Of a stretch of 64,000 nucleotides of DNA, positions 11,180-24,870 are shown in pieces. A program made the translations under genes and the position numbers. Numbering within the stretch: position 1 is the first letter of the stretch; every line of letters begins with the position of its first letter. The notes under the pieces are model-generated. The model worked only from the letters and a program-made list of their open reading frames with translations. It had not been told where the DNA came from and searched no databases. Source of the stretch: Diabrotica undecimpunctata (Eukaryota; Arthropoda; Insecta; Coleoptera; Chrysomelidae); NCBI RefSeq assembly GCF_040954645.1, contig NC_092810.1, positions 70,988,660 through 71,052,659 on the forward strand, given 5' to 3'.

Positions 11180-12065
11180 TTGATTACTTAAATAGTAAAG
11201 CAGAGTCGCGGTTAATACTGCAAAAATTGGAAGTTTATTAAATGGGTGGAAGAGCAAAAGGTAACAAATACAGATGAACGAGTTGTGCTTACTTACCTCC
11301 ATAAAATGTCGGAACAGTACAAGCCGTTGACTATGTGGGCTATGCATTCGAAATTGCAAAATATATTGAAGATAAATATAAAGGTGTCGATTTAAAATTA
11401 TTTGTAAAAGTACATGCATTTATGAAGGCAATTACCAAGAATGACGTAGTCAGGAAGGCGTATGTATTCAAGGAAGATGTTTTGCCAAAGTTTTTCACAG
11501 ATGTTTTGAACATTCAAAGTGGTAGCCATTTGCGGTATCTTTGACTCTTGCAGAAGATGTGAATGTTGCGGTTTACGCTTACATGACATCACGGAAGAAG
11601 TAAGCGTATTGCTTATAACTATGCGACCATCTAAGATTGTGATGGCTCGACGGTTTGCAGTTGCTGATAGCTATGCAATTAATTATGTGCGCTTGGTGAA
11701 GAAATGTTTATCATTGCGCCCCAAAAAAGTAAGTACAGATCGAGTTTTCTTGCGGTATAATAAAGGAAAATACACTAATCAAGTAGTTGGTATTAATACG
11801 TTTGGATCATGTCGATCACAATAGATAAAATCCAACGACAAATAGGATGGCAATTGACAGATGAGGCGAATGGTAATTGGAGTATTACCAATAAAAAGAA
11901 TGTTTCAAGCATGGTTATGAGTGCCATCAATTGAATAACAACCCCATTGGCTTCCGAGAATATCGGTAGTCTTAATTTAAAAAGCATTACCTCTGATTTA
12001 AAAAATGAAAGTATAAGTATTTCAAATAATACCAATAGTACTTTTTGCATTCATTTAAATAAATA
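11180..12065 (+). pseudogene. tyrosine recombinase (Crypton / KIAA1958-like) remnant
   Basis: Plus-strand pieces follow the layout of the KIAA1958/Crypton tyrosine-recombinase family. An N-terminal helical segment is followed by 'KAYVFKEDVLPKFFTDV' (about 11455-11505). In a second frame comes the core start 'ICGIFDSCRRCECCGLRL' (about 11520-11580), where the R of SCRR is in the position of the family's first catalytic arginine. Then come 'RRFAVADSYAINYVRLVKK' and 'FLRYNKGKYTNQVVGINTFG' (to about 11810), and finally a C-terminal 'NNTNST' tail near 12025. The segment with the second catalytic HxxR and the tyrosine is missing or destroyed between about 11815 and 11850. Two frame changes and this loss make it non-functional. 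Confidence 0.55.
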
Positions 12066-12765
12066 AGATTTCCAAATATTTAATTAAAGCTTTTAAAACA
12101 TTTGTTAGTAATATTTTATTCATATTTTTTTATCTGACGTTACAAGGTATGTACTCCTGTCAGGTCAGATCAGAAAGTTGAATTTAAACACGCTGAGGCG
12201 TACTTTACATAATCAAAATGGGGTACCAATAAAAAAAAGATATTAAAACATTAATGTGATTTCTTTGACAATTAATTAAATATTGGCGTGTTCTGGAATA
12301 AATTTTACGTTTATCTTTCAAATAAGTAACTGCAACATAATTTGACGTAAAAAGACGGGTACATTTTATTCTATAAAAATTGTCTATTCTCCAGATAACT
12401 ATCTGTCAGATAGGACAAAATTTATCTGGAGGTAAAAAACCGGCCCTTTCATGCAGAAAGTTTATTATTTTAAAAATTAAATTTTTAATTCTTTTGAAAG
12501 GTTGTTGATCCTAAAATATTGGCTTAGAATTTAGTGATCGAAAAAAAAAAAAAAAATAAAATACAAAACTCGAGCTTTCTCAACAAATGAATGGCCAAAC
12601 TAGAATTACGCTTATTTTTTTCACGGAGATCGATGACTTTACGCAAAACTTTAGCGATTTACCAAAAGTGGCAATTGATTAGATCTCCCGTCACATGGTG
12701 ACGGGCAAAATAAATAGTTTTGTATAAAATTCTTAAGCGCGACTATAAGTAGTAGATTATACCAG
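12066..12765. other. anonymous sequence
   Basis: No gene seen. A poly-A run lies at 12540-12556. Confidence 0.5.
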
Positions 12766-12769
12766 GAGT

Positions 12770-12965
12770 CAATTGTATCAATGCTATAGTTTGGTCACGT
12801 CAGACATAGAAATGAGAACTATGTGGAATAAAGGATAGAGCGGTAAGAAGTTAATCGAAAGAGAGGTAGAGAAAAACCGAGAAGATATAAGAACTTAAAA
12901 GAAAGATGTTTAAACGAGTGACGAGGAAAACTAAGGAACAGTGACCCTTAAAAGCCAAAAGGTGA
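12770..12965 (+). pseudogene. LINE C-terminal tail remnant
   Basis: Broken plus-strand codons resemble the post-RT tail of RTE-type LINEs: 'WSRQT' in place of the usual WFGH, then a lysine/arginine-rich 'KPRRYKNLKERCLNE' and 'RGKLRNS'. No open frame remains and the ends are not defined. Confidence 0.35.
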
Positions 12966-14020
12966 CCAAAACAAGAATAACATAAGTCAATACTGAGTCA
13001 AGTGTGCATTATTGCAAGAGAATAATAGTCATTATTACGAGTAATATACTATACTTTCTTTGACTATATTATTTATTTGAGATTTTTAATAAACAAGTTT
13101 ATTTGTCAACAAGATTAAATTTCGTAATATCAACATTAATTAATTGAGTTCATCATAAATGATCAATAGCTTTGAAAGTGTTTTGAATACAAATATTTGT
13201 AGTTTCGATTGGTGTTAGTGAAAAACACTTCATTACTATTTATCTGTTTAGCAATAGTATTTGCATAGTATTTAGCAATAGTTTTGTGATGTCTCTTATA
13301 ACGAATACTCTATGATTCTTTTTGGCTCATATTATTTTTTATCTACTTGTGTAGATCTCCAATCTCTATAATGCTTTAATCCAGTTATATTGCCTCCTCT
13401 ATCAATGTGCAGTAAGTGGCAGATGATGTGCGATAACACTGACTGGTATAACTCTAAGTATAATGTTATTTATCGTAAAAAACGTACTATTTAAGGTAAA
13501 TGTTGTACAATTTAGGTCGTAATCTTCGGGTAACTTTGTAAATACTATATGTCTTCTATATTAATTTAATAAAGTTCGTTTGAGTGGATTGTGGAGGTAA
13601 TTTCAATAATGCATATAATCTAAAACAAATGAGTTCTTAAATAATATCAGAATAATATAAATCGATTAAATATATTTATTCATTGAGTATAATGACCATA
13701 ATAAAGATAGATTTTATTTTGCAGTTATTTCTGCAAAATAGGCTAGATAGATTATGTACGTTTTGTTACAAAGGAATTTCGATATCATTTCAGGTATTAA
13801 GACAGGTGTTTTTCTGAAATTTACCACCAGAAATAGTTTTCTAAGTTCTGGCGGTAGTAGTAGTGGCGGTGTAGAAGTAAAAACTCTCCGTTTTTATCCA
13901 TCTTAATCATAATCTCATTTTAATAAATATACAGATACTAAATTCTACGCATTTAACACTGAAACTTTTGATTTTATTAATTTCGTTTACCCCTGAATGA
14001 TCATTTTATCCCTTGCCATT

Positions 14021-14022
<2 letters not shown>
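12966..14022. other. anonymous AT-rich sequence
   Basis: Nothing supportable is seen. It ends at a (TA)n tract. Confidence 0.5.

Positions 14023-14116
<94 letters not shown>
14023..14116. repeat. (TA)n microsatellite
   Basis: A pure TA tract of about 94 bp that ends exactly where the inverted-terminus element begins. Confidence 0.95.
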
Positions 14117-14119
<3 letters not shown>

Positions 14120-14957
14120 AATACTTTTTTCTTTTGGGTGTGGTAGTCAATAAAAAATAGAGCTTTGCTAAGGCGTACTATTTATTCTGAATCCAAGCTT
14201 TCGGTGGTTTTTTGCCACCTTTATCAAGGTCGACAAAGAAAATTACTATGTTGTAACAATTTGAATGGTGCAAAAAAGGCTATAAAAAACTATAAAAAAC
14301 TTACCCGAATGTAAGATTCGTGGCATAAACAACAACGTTAAATAACATGATAATACTGAAGTTGCAAATAAACTTAAAAATGTTACTGTTAAAAAGACAC
14401 TTTAAAATTAATAAATACGTTAAAAATTAAAAACAAAATGAGGGACGACATGTTGAAACAGTCGTTGTTGCAAACTTGATTTCAGTCACATTTCACGAGC
14501 AGAAAGAGAAAGTGGGTGGACAATTATTGTTTAAATAGTTTGAAAAAAAAAATACAAAAAACAACTTTGAAAATAACGTCTCACAAAATATGTGCACATG
14601 AATTTTGAGTACTACCAACTGTATTACCAACTTGACATTAAGCGGAAAATTAAAAATGTTATTTATAAGATAAGCAATAGAAAGAAAATAGTATTTAGTA
14701 AATAGGTTTAGAAAAAAATAATATCTCAAACAAAACAAAACTGAATTAGTAACTGAAGTTTGATCAAAAATATTCAATTAATAATGAAATTTTAAAAAAG
14801 AGAAAAGAAAAAAAGAAAACTCTGAGATGCAAAATAGCTCAGTCAAAAGTCAATATGGCAAAAAACCACCGAAAGCTTGGATTCAGAATAAATAGTACGC
14901 CTTAGCAAAGCTCTATTTTTTATTGACTACCACACCCAAAAAGAAAAAAGTATTTAC
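14117..14957. mobile_element. 841-bp element with ~101-bp inverted ends of PLE type
   Basis: The first 101 bp (14117-14217) and the last 102 bp (14856-14957) are almost perfect reverse complements. The element begins GTAAATAC directly after (TA)n. Each inner end carries the hairpin GGTGG/CCACC next to GAAAGCTT; on the minus strand the left end reads CTTGATAA, hairpin, GAAA. This is a degenerate version of the hammerhead-like arrangement found at PLE ends. The 640-bp middle has no coding sequence. It could instead be an ordinary MITE; the hammerhead-like layout and the shared design with 26729-27439 favour a PLE-derived non-autonomous element. Confidence 0.5.
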
Positions 14958-15001
14958 ATATATTTTTTCCAAACTAGTCAAAAAACTTTGGACTACTTTT
15001 T

Positions 15002-15003
<2 letters not shown>

Positions 15004-15065
<62 letters not shown>
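15004..15065. repeat. (TA)n microsatellite
   Basis: A TA tract with one GT interruption, about 45 bp beyond the end of the preceding element. Confidence 0.9.
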
Positions 15066-16404
15066 AATATTTAAAATTGACAGGACTTACTTTTAATCGA
15101 TTATAATACATAACTAGTATTGAGGGAATACAGTGTCAAGACTCGATGGATAGATGAGAACTGACAAATCCAAGGCGAAGAATTAAAACCAGTATACAAG
15201 TCTTGTTATATATATCTTTTATCCTTATACATTTGGTAGGGCACAAAACATTTTTCTGAAATAGTTTTCTTGTGGCATCTTTAAGTTAAATATTGTGTTT
15301 AAAAAAGATTATTATAGAACAAGGAGTTATTCTAACCTGTATTTGTTTATTAATTGGCACTTTGTTTTAAAAAATTTCACAGATGACTTACTTGGCCTTA
15401 ATCTTGTAGGCAAGTAGCCACGTTTTGAGTTAAAATTCAGAGGGTAATGTAGTACCCTCGGATTGATATCAAATTTTTGTTTTTGCATGTTTATGTAGTT
15501 AATTATATATTATGTGTCTCTGACCTTGTATTAATACATTGATGTTGGTATATTCTTGTTACTGACTTCTTTCATTTTTCTTCATTAAGTTAGATGAGAA
15601 CAGCTTCTTTGATATTTCTCTTTTTGCAGTCTGTTTCTTTTATGACTATTGATTCGTCATTTTATTGTACTATGCTTATTGTCCCCATGTAATTTTGCGT
15701 ATCTGGAATCTGTCGAAATTTCTGTTGTTGATGTATGTTCCTAAGGAGACTTTATCAAAGGAATAGTACATTCGATTACATACAAATAACTTTAACTGGA
15801 GAAGACTCCGTAGGAGAAACATAGTATGTAATTTGTATTTAAAAAGACAAGCAAATCCAATCACAAGCAAAATTCTCTTGTAAATATTTTCATTGTAAAT
15901 CAGAGGGCAGGGTACATAAGGAAAAACCAGAAAAAAATTCTATTCGAACATGGAAAGTATTTAATCTTACTCTCTTTACACTTTATTTAGTTCACAAATC
16001 TAATTTAGTTTACTCTCAATATTTACAAAAAACTGTAATTTTATATGTTTGTAACTTTAAAACGTAAATGGTGTATCCTCTATGATATGTAATTGACTTA
16101 TTAACAGGGGTGTTTTCTTTTTCTGATTTCTTCTTTGAATATTAGAAACCAGATTATACTAGATTCTACCGAGGAATTTGCGAACCAGTTGGTTTCATTT
16201 AACCTAATAGAAGTAGATTCTATGATTTTTCTCCTTTTACCATCTGGTTCTATCAGGACTATACAAGTATAATAACACATCGGTTTAAATAAGTTTTACT
16301 GCGAGCTACTTAAATTGTTTTAAACCTAAATTACGTTTGGCTATTCGTATATTTTAATATATTATGTTCTACTACTTGAAAATTTACTAAAAAATTTATC
16401 GTCA
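15066..16404. other. anonymous AT-rich sequence
   Basis: No gene or repeat that I can support. Confidence 0.5.
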
Positions 16405-18400
16405 ACTTCTTCTTATTTTTCTTTATATATAGACATGACTCTGTCTGTTTTTCAATGTGACTTCATTAAGTTGTCGTTCCATCGTTTTCGTGGTCTTTCT
16501 ACTGATCATCTTCCTATTGGGGAACCGTCTCTTGCCGTCTTTACTACTCAATTTGTTGTCATTCGGCTTATATAATAGTTTCATTCTACTTATCTATTTC
16601 TTACCCAGTTCTTGATGTTCTCCACCTTGCATTCGTATATCTGTACTTCTAGCTTTGTCTCATAGTGTCTTACCATCAATTTTTTTAAGTGTTTTCATCT
16701 CTTCTGGTTTTAACATCCTTTTTGTCCTCTCTGTGTCAGGTCTTGTTGCTGCCGCGTATGTCATTATTGGTCCAATGACTGTTTTGTAAATTCTACCTTG
16801 TTGCTTTATTTAGGCAGCCTGCGGCTCTGTTTGCTCTAATCACTTGATCTTTCACTTCGGTTTGGAGCTTTCCGTGGCTAGATAATGTGATGCCTGGATA
16901 AATATCTCTTAATATCTAACTTGAGTTATCAAGTAACTCCATTACTTGTTTTTTTATCTGACCTTCCAGCTCCAATTTACATCTTAGTAAACTTGCTGTT
17001 GTAACCATGCATTTTGTCTTTTTTGGGAAAATTAACATGTTAAATTTTCTGGCAGTTATATTAAATTGGTGCAGCGTACGTTGTAAATAATCTTCACTTT
17101 GAGAGAGTATTATTGCGTCGTTTGCGTAACAGATTATTTTAAGTTATTTTTCTCTTATTTGGTATCCTTTTTAATTCTTACTTTTTTTATTATTTCGTCG
17201 GTAATCAGGTTGAACAATAGATGACTCAGGGAATCTCCCTGTCTTATCCTTTTGTCAGATTCAATAGAGTCGGTTAGTTCTTCTTCTACTTTTACTTTTA
17301 TTGTGTTGTTTTGGTAGATATTTTCGATCGTTTTGATTATTCCTAGAGGTATCTCTCTTGTATACAGTAAGTGGATAACATATTTTAATTTGACCCGGTT
17401 AAATGACTTTGAAAGGTTCACCAAACATAGATATGCCGGTTAGTTGTAATCTAATGATTTCTCTTGCACTTGTCTCATTATAAATATAGCCTCGGTGCCT
17501 GATCTTCCATGACCTAAAATCTTGTTGTTCTTCTGCTAGTGTTATAATATTATTCAGTTTATTTGTTATTACTTTGGTTGGTAATTTTAGTGTTGTATTT
17601 AATAAATTAATTCCTCTGTATTTTTCTGGGTCCGATTTGTCTCCCTTTTTGAAAAGAGGTATTAGGATGCTTGATCTCCATTCTTGAGGAATTCTGTTTT
17701 GTTTTATTATTTTTTGGATTAGGTTGTTTGGTCAGATCTGGTCCTCCGTACTTTAGTTCGTTCGGTATTCTGTCCTCTCCTGGTGATTTTCTATTTTTTG
17801 GTTTCTCTATGTTCTATGATATCTTTTTATGTTCCGTAGAAATCGTGTTCCATCTGTTTTGAGAAACTGTGCCAATGTTCCTTTTTTATTTGTCTGACTA
17901 AAGTATTCGTTTTATTTCTAAATCGTTTATAGTGGATGTATGCCTGTTGTGTTTGTTGTGTTCTATATTATAAAAAGGCTTTTTTATTTTCTTCACATTT
18001 TTTCTTCACTTCCTCTCTAAACCAGGGTGTTTGCCTTTTTGATATGTTAGTGTACGTTACTTTCCTCTCTCCAAGTGATTCTGTTGTTGCGTTAATTATG
18101 TTATTTTTAAATTTTTTCCAGCTTTCATCGATGTTATCGTTTTCTAATATTTCATTTCCAGCGATCTTCTCTGATATTCTTTTCCTGTATAAGTATTCCG
18201 TGGATTCCGTATGTAGTCGTTCGACTTTGATTTTTGTTTATGTTGGCGCCGCTCTCTTGAGTGGGAAGTATTTCAGGATGATTCTTATTTTACATAATAC
18301 TAAGCTATGGTCACTACCTACATCTGCTGAGTTGAGGCATCTTACGTCAACTTGAGGCATCTTATTTAATTTCCAAGCATTAATAATCATGACAACGAAC
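16405..18400 (-). pseudogene. 5'-truncated RTE/CR1-like LINE (family B)
   Basis: The minus strand runs through a nearly full-length LINE ORF2 in broken frames. The end of the APE endonuclease, with its SDHS motif, is at about 18300-18330. A linker follows ('SPGEDRIPNE' near 17755-17790). The RT fingers/palm reads 'NLSKSFNRVKLKYVIHLLY' then 'RQGDSLSHLLFNLI' (17424-17155). The RT active site decays to YANDAI near 17100-17130 (YADD expected), followed by 'DYLQRTLHQFNI' and the C-terminal tail. A short (AAG)n-type tail lies at 16406-16414. The left part of the endonuclease is missing, so the copy is 5'-truncated. A second copy of the same family, with an internal deletion, lies at 49856-50345 on the plus strand. 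Confidence 0.65.
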
Positions 18401-19210
18401 AGATACAATAAATAAATAATCAAAATCTAAAAGTATATTCTATTTTTTGTAAAACGAAATATATAACATTATTTCCCTTACTATACAGCTATGCGTAATA
18501 TCAGTGTAAATGAGTTTATTCGCTGCAAAACGTCAATCGCACGTTTCACATAACAAAACCGAATGTGTGCGTCACACACGTACGAGACAGATATTTAGAA
18601 CTGATATTGGGAACAGCAAAAAATGACGAGTGATCCAGATTAAATAGGTACGAGATGGAATGAAAGAGAGGGATTCAACGTAAAACTTGGCAAATGATCC
18701 TCTTAACTAATACCACTTTTTCGCTATCGAAGAAATGTTTTTCGATATAATATATAAACGTTAAATATGATTTATAATATCAAATATACTGTTTTAATCA
18801 AAATTACACCCACTAACCCACTGAATGATCGTATACAAAGTTTAATCATAAGATATACTAAGAACAGTTCTAAAAAAAATTACTAAAGGTGCATACAATT
18901 ATATCACACCATAAAATAATAGCCGTCATTTGCCATAAAGTGATACAGTTTGCGATCAAATTGGATCACAAACCTACATAGTAGGACAACATCATCACTG
19001 GCGGCTCTACTTTGTGATGTTTGCGACAACGATTTCCCTTTAATTTTAATATAAATTCCATACTTAGACCCAGGCAGTAAGAGCCGTACTAACTACGCCG
19101 TGAAACTTGTTTGAAGTAGGATTGGTTGGGCCATATCTATAATTGACTTTAAGTCAATTGTGTGCATCATATTAAAGTGTTAAAGCTATCTTCGTGTGGC
19201 ATCTGATTAC
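18401..19210. other. anonymous sequence
   Basis: No gene seen. Confidence 0.5.
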
Positions 19211-20130
19211 AATTAACTATTTTTTTTTTTTGGACACGAGTCGCAATTTTACTTTTCAATAAATTTATTTTGACGTTTTAATTTCCACTTCGGAAATCGT
19301 TCTCAAAATAGAAAACATTGATATTTTGTGAAAATCGAAACGTCAAAATACTTTTTTTTTACTTAATCAGTAGACCCATTTGTACCTTTCGGTGTTGGGC
19401 CGTTTAAAATACAATTCATTACATTACACTTTTTGACAGTCTTCTGAGGTGTCCTAGCTCTTAACGAACTTTCTCCATTCCTTCCTATTGGATGCCATCT
19501 GTGTTGCTTCCTGCCAAGTCTTACCCTTACTCTGTAGTATCTGCGAGATGTCACTGTTCCATTCTTTAATGGGTCTTCCTCTTCTGTTCTTCCCTATTGG
19601 TTTGGCGTCCCACACTCTTTTAACTTGTCTATTATTGTCCATCCGGGTTAGATGTCCGAACCATGCCAATTTTTTCTCTTTGATTGACTCGAGTATCGGT
19701 TTGATTTTGAGTCTTTCTCTTATTTCTTCATTTCTGATTCTATCAGTTCTTTTTACTCCTATCGTTCTTCTGAGGTATTTCATCTCTGCTGCCTGAATTC
19801 TGCTCTGATGTCTTTTGTTTAATATCCAATTTTCTGCTCCATATGTCACTGTAGGTCTATATATTGTTTTGTATATTGTCATCTTGGTCTTTGTTGATAT
19901 TTCTTTGTTATTAAGGAATCCTCTATTTAGTGCTTGGAATAGTTTTCCTGTGTTTTCCATTCTATTGTTAAGATCATCCTCGATGTCTCCTTTGTTGTTG
20001 ATTACTGTTCCTAAGTATTTGTATGAATTTGTCTGTATTATTTTTTGTTGGTCAAAATAAACTTATTTTAAAGTAAAATTACGGCTTATTCCCAATAAAA
20101 ATAGTAAATTATTATTTGCATTTGGTGAAA
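19211..20130. mobile_element. inverted pair of PLE-type termini, split by a LINE
   Basis: On the minus strand 19311-19218 reads GAGAACGATTTCC, GGAAAT, AAAACGTCAAAATAAA, then an AAGTAAAATTGCG segment. On the plus strand 19325-19350 reads GAAAATCGAAACGTCAAAATA. After the inserted LINE, 20051-20110 resumes with AAAATAAACTTATTTTAAAG, AAATTACGGCTTATTCC and CAATAAAAATAGTAAATT. The two halves are therefore the same terminal sequence in opposite orientation. The same terminus is found at 46185-46350 (again as an inverted pair) and at the 3' end of the PLE coding fragment at 49084-49190, which identifies it as PLE-derived. Confidence 0.5.
19351..20050 (-). mobile_element. 5'-truncated LINE insertion (family C) with 9-bp target duplication
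   Basis: The insertion is bounded on both sides by GTCAAAATA (19342-19350 and 20051-20059), a 9-bp target-site duplication. On the minus strand it ends in a short A-run (AAAAAAAAAG) against the left duplication, as expected of target-primed reverse transcription. A 168-codon frame (19960-19454) encodes the region after the RT: 'TIYRPTVTYGAENWILNK', 'AEMKYLRRTIGVKRTDRIRNEE', 'LAWFGHLTRM' and a 'GRRGRPIKEW' basic tail, a C-terminus common to RTE/CR1-type LINEs. RT and endonuclease are absent because of 5' truncation. The open frame suggests a fairly recent insertion. Confidence 0.8.
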
Positions 20131-20947
20131 AAAAATTTTTTATTGAAAATGGTGATGGTGCGTTATCGTACCACCGTACTGGGAAAAGAAATAAAACAAA
20201 GTATATTTTATTTATTAAAATTAATTTTATTTTATCTAAAATCCATCAATATAAGTTTCAATCAAATCAATATTATGTTTCATTAGGATTAGTTCAATGT
20301 CCTAAATTTATAAACATAATATTGGTGCGTAAAGGAATTACACGCAGTAAGATTGATCAAATACAAATTTACTTTTATAACTAAATATCCCTTATTATTG
20401 TGAAAAACTTTCACAAGAGCTTGAGATGATTATGTGACTTTTATAGATGTGGCTGTTTTCAATCATCTTAACACTACATACGATTTGAAATCTTACTGTG
20501 ACATCTTTTTATTATTTTCGATATTATGTAATTTCCATGAATTCACTAGTGAACTGTCAAACGTATGTAAGAATATGGACCACTATTTCTTACCCAAAAC
20601 AGCGAAACAATAATTTGCGATACTATTATTATGTAAATCTACACCACCCATATATTTGTTATACACGAATTTATCTTACTGCTCTAAGTTATGCTTATCA
20701 GGATAACTTAAAGCTAGAACTTGTATTTTTTGTTTCTCAAATCATTCATCCAATACATTGGTTAGGTGACATGGAATAGCCAGATAAAATTATAATTAAA
20801 AAAAATCATTTTTATCAAGTTAAAATTCATGTTGATTATTTTTGCTACCATATTTCGTTGAGAATCTGTCGTTTCCTATACTTTCCTATCGTGTTATACT
20901 TCATAGTCAAAATATACGAAGTAATAATCTAGAGGTGTTATATGTTT
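20131..20947. other. anonymous AT-rich sequence
   Basis: A 93-codon frame at 20498-20779 has no recognisable motif and biased AT-type codons; I do not treat it as a gene. Confidence 0.5.
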
Positions 20948-22324
20948 TAGTCCAGTCTGGTTAAAAAAAGTGTCGAAAATTTTTTCGCAGATATCTGAAG
21001 CTTTTAAGACCTAGGTGAAGGTTACTAGATGACGAATAGATGAAAAAGTACTCGTATTTTTAGCCTGAGTTTTTTTTAAACAATATTTTATGGTTACAAT
21101 TTCATTTTTGTCTAGAATTTTGTAGCTACATTACATTTAATTTAAGCAATATTTATATCATTTTTTTTATATCAAAAATATATAATATAAATATAAATAA
21201 ATATATATAAAAACAAGCAGTTTTTTTGCACTAATTTATAAATTTTATAAATTTTAATAATTTTTTATTAACAAAATAAAATGTTATTAATACATTTGAA
21301 CATCGAGGAATTACCGTTTTTAAATTTGTGCGAAATTTCCCCCCGATCAGTTAAATAGTTTAAAAGTTCATTAATTTATTTATTCCTGAGGCTAAATATT
21401 TAAACTATTAAACTTGCTCTACTAATGATGCTAGACAAATTTAGAATTTTTTAAGACTTAAACTATCTCAGAAGTTAATTATAACGCAAATGGATATTGC
21501 GTTTTCATCGAAATTATTTACAAAATAAAGGGTATGTTTTATACTTATAAACAATTGTAATAACTTCTTTATTTTTCAAGCTACAGACTTGTACGTACAA
21601 TCCTTGGATAGATGGTAAAAAGACATACATTAAAAAAATGACCAATAGGAATGAAGTTAGGGACTTTTTTTAAAATCATATCTCCATTGATTATAAACAT
21701 TCAGACGTAAAATTTGCACAAATTTTAAATGAAAATCCAAACTTTATATTGAAACTTATAGTTATAACATTCGTCTAATTTTTCGAAACTTACAGCTTCG
21801 AAAGATCCACATAGGAAAGTGGAGGGGATAACAGTTTCAGCTCCGTTTTTTTTTTTCGAGATCGGAATTTCAAAGTGAAACAAGTAGGAAGAACTTACAT
21901 TATCTCGGCTTCCATTGCAGCTAGAAGTTTTTTTTTTTAATCTGGGGTAGCTCGTCGAAATATGAATAACAACATAGTTTTCACTGGCCGGGAATTATGG
22001 GAAACCTCGGAAAAACTTACTTTTTTTTAATTTGGCTGGAATATTCTGTAGCAGTATTAATAATAATGACATAATTTTCACCCCCTTGGAAGACTTGGAA
22101 AATCCCCTGAAATTTAATTACATATAAATTCCCTGAAATTTAGTTTATAACACATATTGTAGCATTTGCAAATTCTTAGAAATACATATTGAAATATATT
22201 GAAATCCCCTCGTACGTACTAAAAGACGAAATAATTTGTTTAATTCCTCTTAGCGTCGCCGAGTAAAATAAACAAATTTTAGAGTTGTTCATATTTCCTC
22301 GGTATTCTTTGATCATAAAGCTGG

Positions 22325-23549
<1,225 letters not shown>

Positions 23550-24347
23550 ATATGTTGATTTTTCGGTATTTTCCGAGATTTCCGGGGGGATGAAAATTAT
23601 GTCATCATTATTAATACTGTGACAGACTTTTCCAGCCAAATTAAAAAAGGCAGTTTTTAAGGTGAATTTCAAATGGACACAATTTTTCCGAAGTTTCCCA
23701 TATTTCCTGGCCAGTGAAAACTATGTAGTTATTCATATTTCGACCAGCTACCCCAGATTAAAAGAAAGAGGCTTCTAGCTGCAATGGAAGCCAAGATAAT
23801 GTAAATTTTTCCTGCTTGTTTCAATTTGAAGTTCCGATCTCGAAAAAAAAACGGAGCTGAAACAGTTATCCCCTCCACTTTCATATGTCGATCTTTCGAA
23901 AGTACCTTCGTTTCGAAAGGCTGTAAGTTACGAAAAATTAGATGAATTTTATAGCTATAAGTTTCAATATAAAATTTAGATTTTCGTTCAAAATTTGTAC
24001 AAATTTTACTTCTTAATGTTTATAAACAATGGAGATATAATTTTTTTAAAAATAGTCCCCAACTTCGATCCTATTGATCATAGAAGGTTTTTTTAACTGT
24101 GAGTTTTTTACCAGCTATCCAATGGATGTACGTACAAGTCTGTAGCTTGAAAAATATAGAAGTTATTATAATTGTTTATAAGTAAAAAACATACCCCTTT
24201 TTCAAACGTTTATTTTGTAAATAATTTCGACGAAAACGCAATATGCTTCTAACTTCTGAGATAGTTTAAGTCTTAAAGAATCCTATAAAATTTGCTAAAT
24301 GTGTCTAGCATTATTAATAGAGCAAGTTCAATAGTTTAAATATTTAG

Positions 24348-24870
24348 CCTCTTCTTCTTCTTCTGGTTCCTATCCGTTTCGGATGTTGGAAATCATATTG
24401 GCAATCATGACCTTGCTCGCTGCGGCTCGAAACAGCTCCGTTGAGGTTTTCTTAAACCATGTTCTTAAATTCCGCAGCCATGATATTCTCCTTCTACCGG
24501 ATCCTCGCTTACCTTTGACTTTACCTTGCAATATAGACTGCAGCAGGGAGTAACGGTGCTGATTTCTCATAACGTGTCCCAGATATTGCAATTTTATGCG
24601 TTTGATCGTAAACACAATCTCTGGTTCCTTCTTCATTTTTTCTAGAACTTCCTTGTTCGTGATCCTTGCTGTCCATGATATTCTCAGCATTCTTCTATAA
24701 AGCCACATCTCAAATGCTTCAAGTTTTTTAATAGTGGTGTCTGTAAGCGTCCATGCCTCCGCCCCGTACAACAACACAGAGAAAACATAGCATCTCAAAT
24801 GTCTCATTTTTGTATCTAGGGATATGTTGTGACTTTTGAAGATGGCGCTCATTTTGTTAAATACTATATT
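24348..24870 (-). mobile_element. 5'-truncated LINE (family A) nested in the inverted repeat
   Basis: A 160-codon minus-strand frame (24852-24370) encodes the C-terminal part of an RTE/CR1-like LINE protein. It contains 'VLLYGAEAWTLTDTTIKKLE', 'AFEMWLYRRMLRISW', 'LQYLGHVMRNQHRYSLLQ' and 'GRRRISWLRNLRTWF'. The 3' end has a TTC/GAA microsatellite tail at 24350-24362. TATTTAG flanks it on both sides (24341-24347 and 24871-24877), a 7-bp target duplication. The opposite arm of the inverted repeat is continuous across the corresponding point, which gives an internal empty-site control. The intact frame implies a recent insertion relative to the arms. Confidence 0.8.

Noticed and set aside
20498..20779. 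93-codon frame
   Set aside because: No motif, low-complexity Tyr/Asn/Leu composition as expected in AT-rich DNA, and no flanking gene structure.
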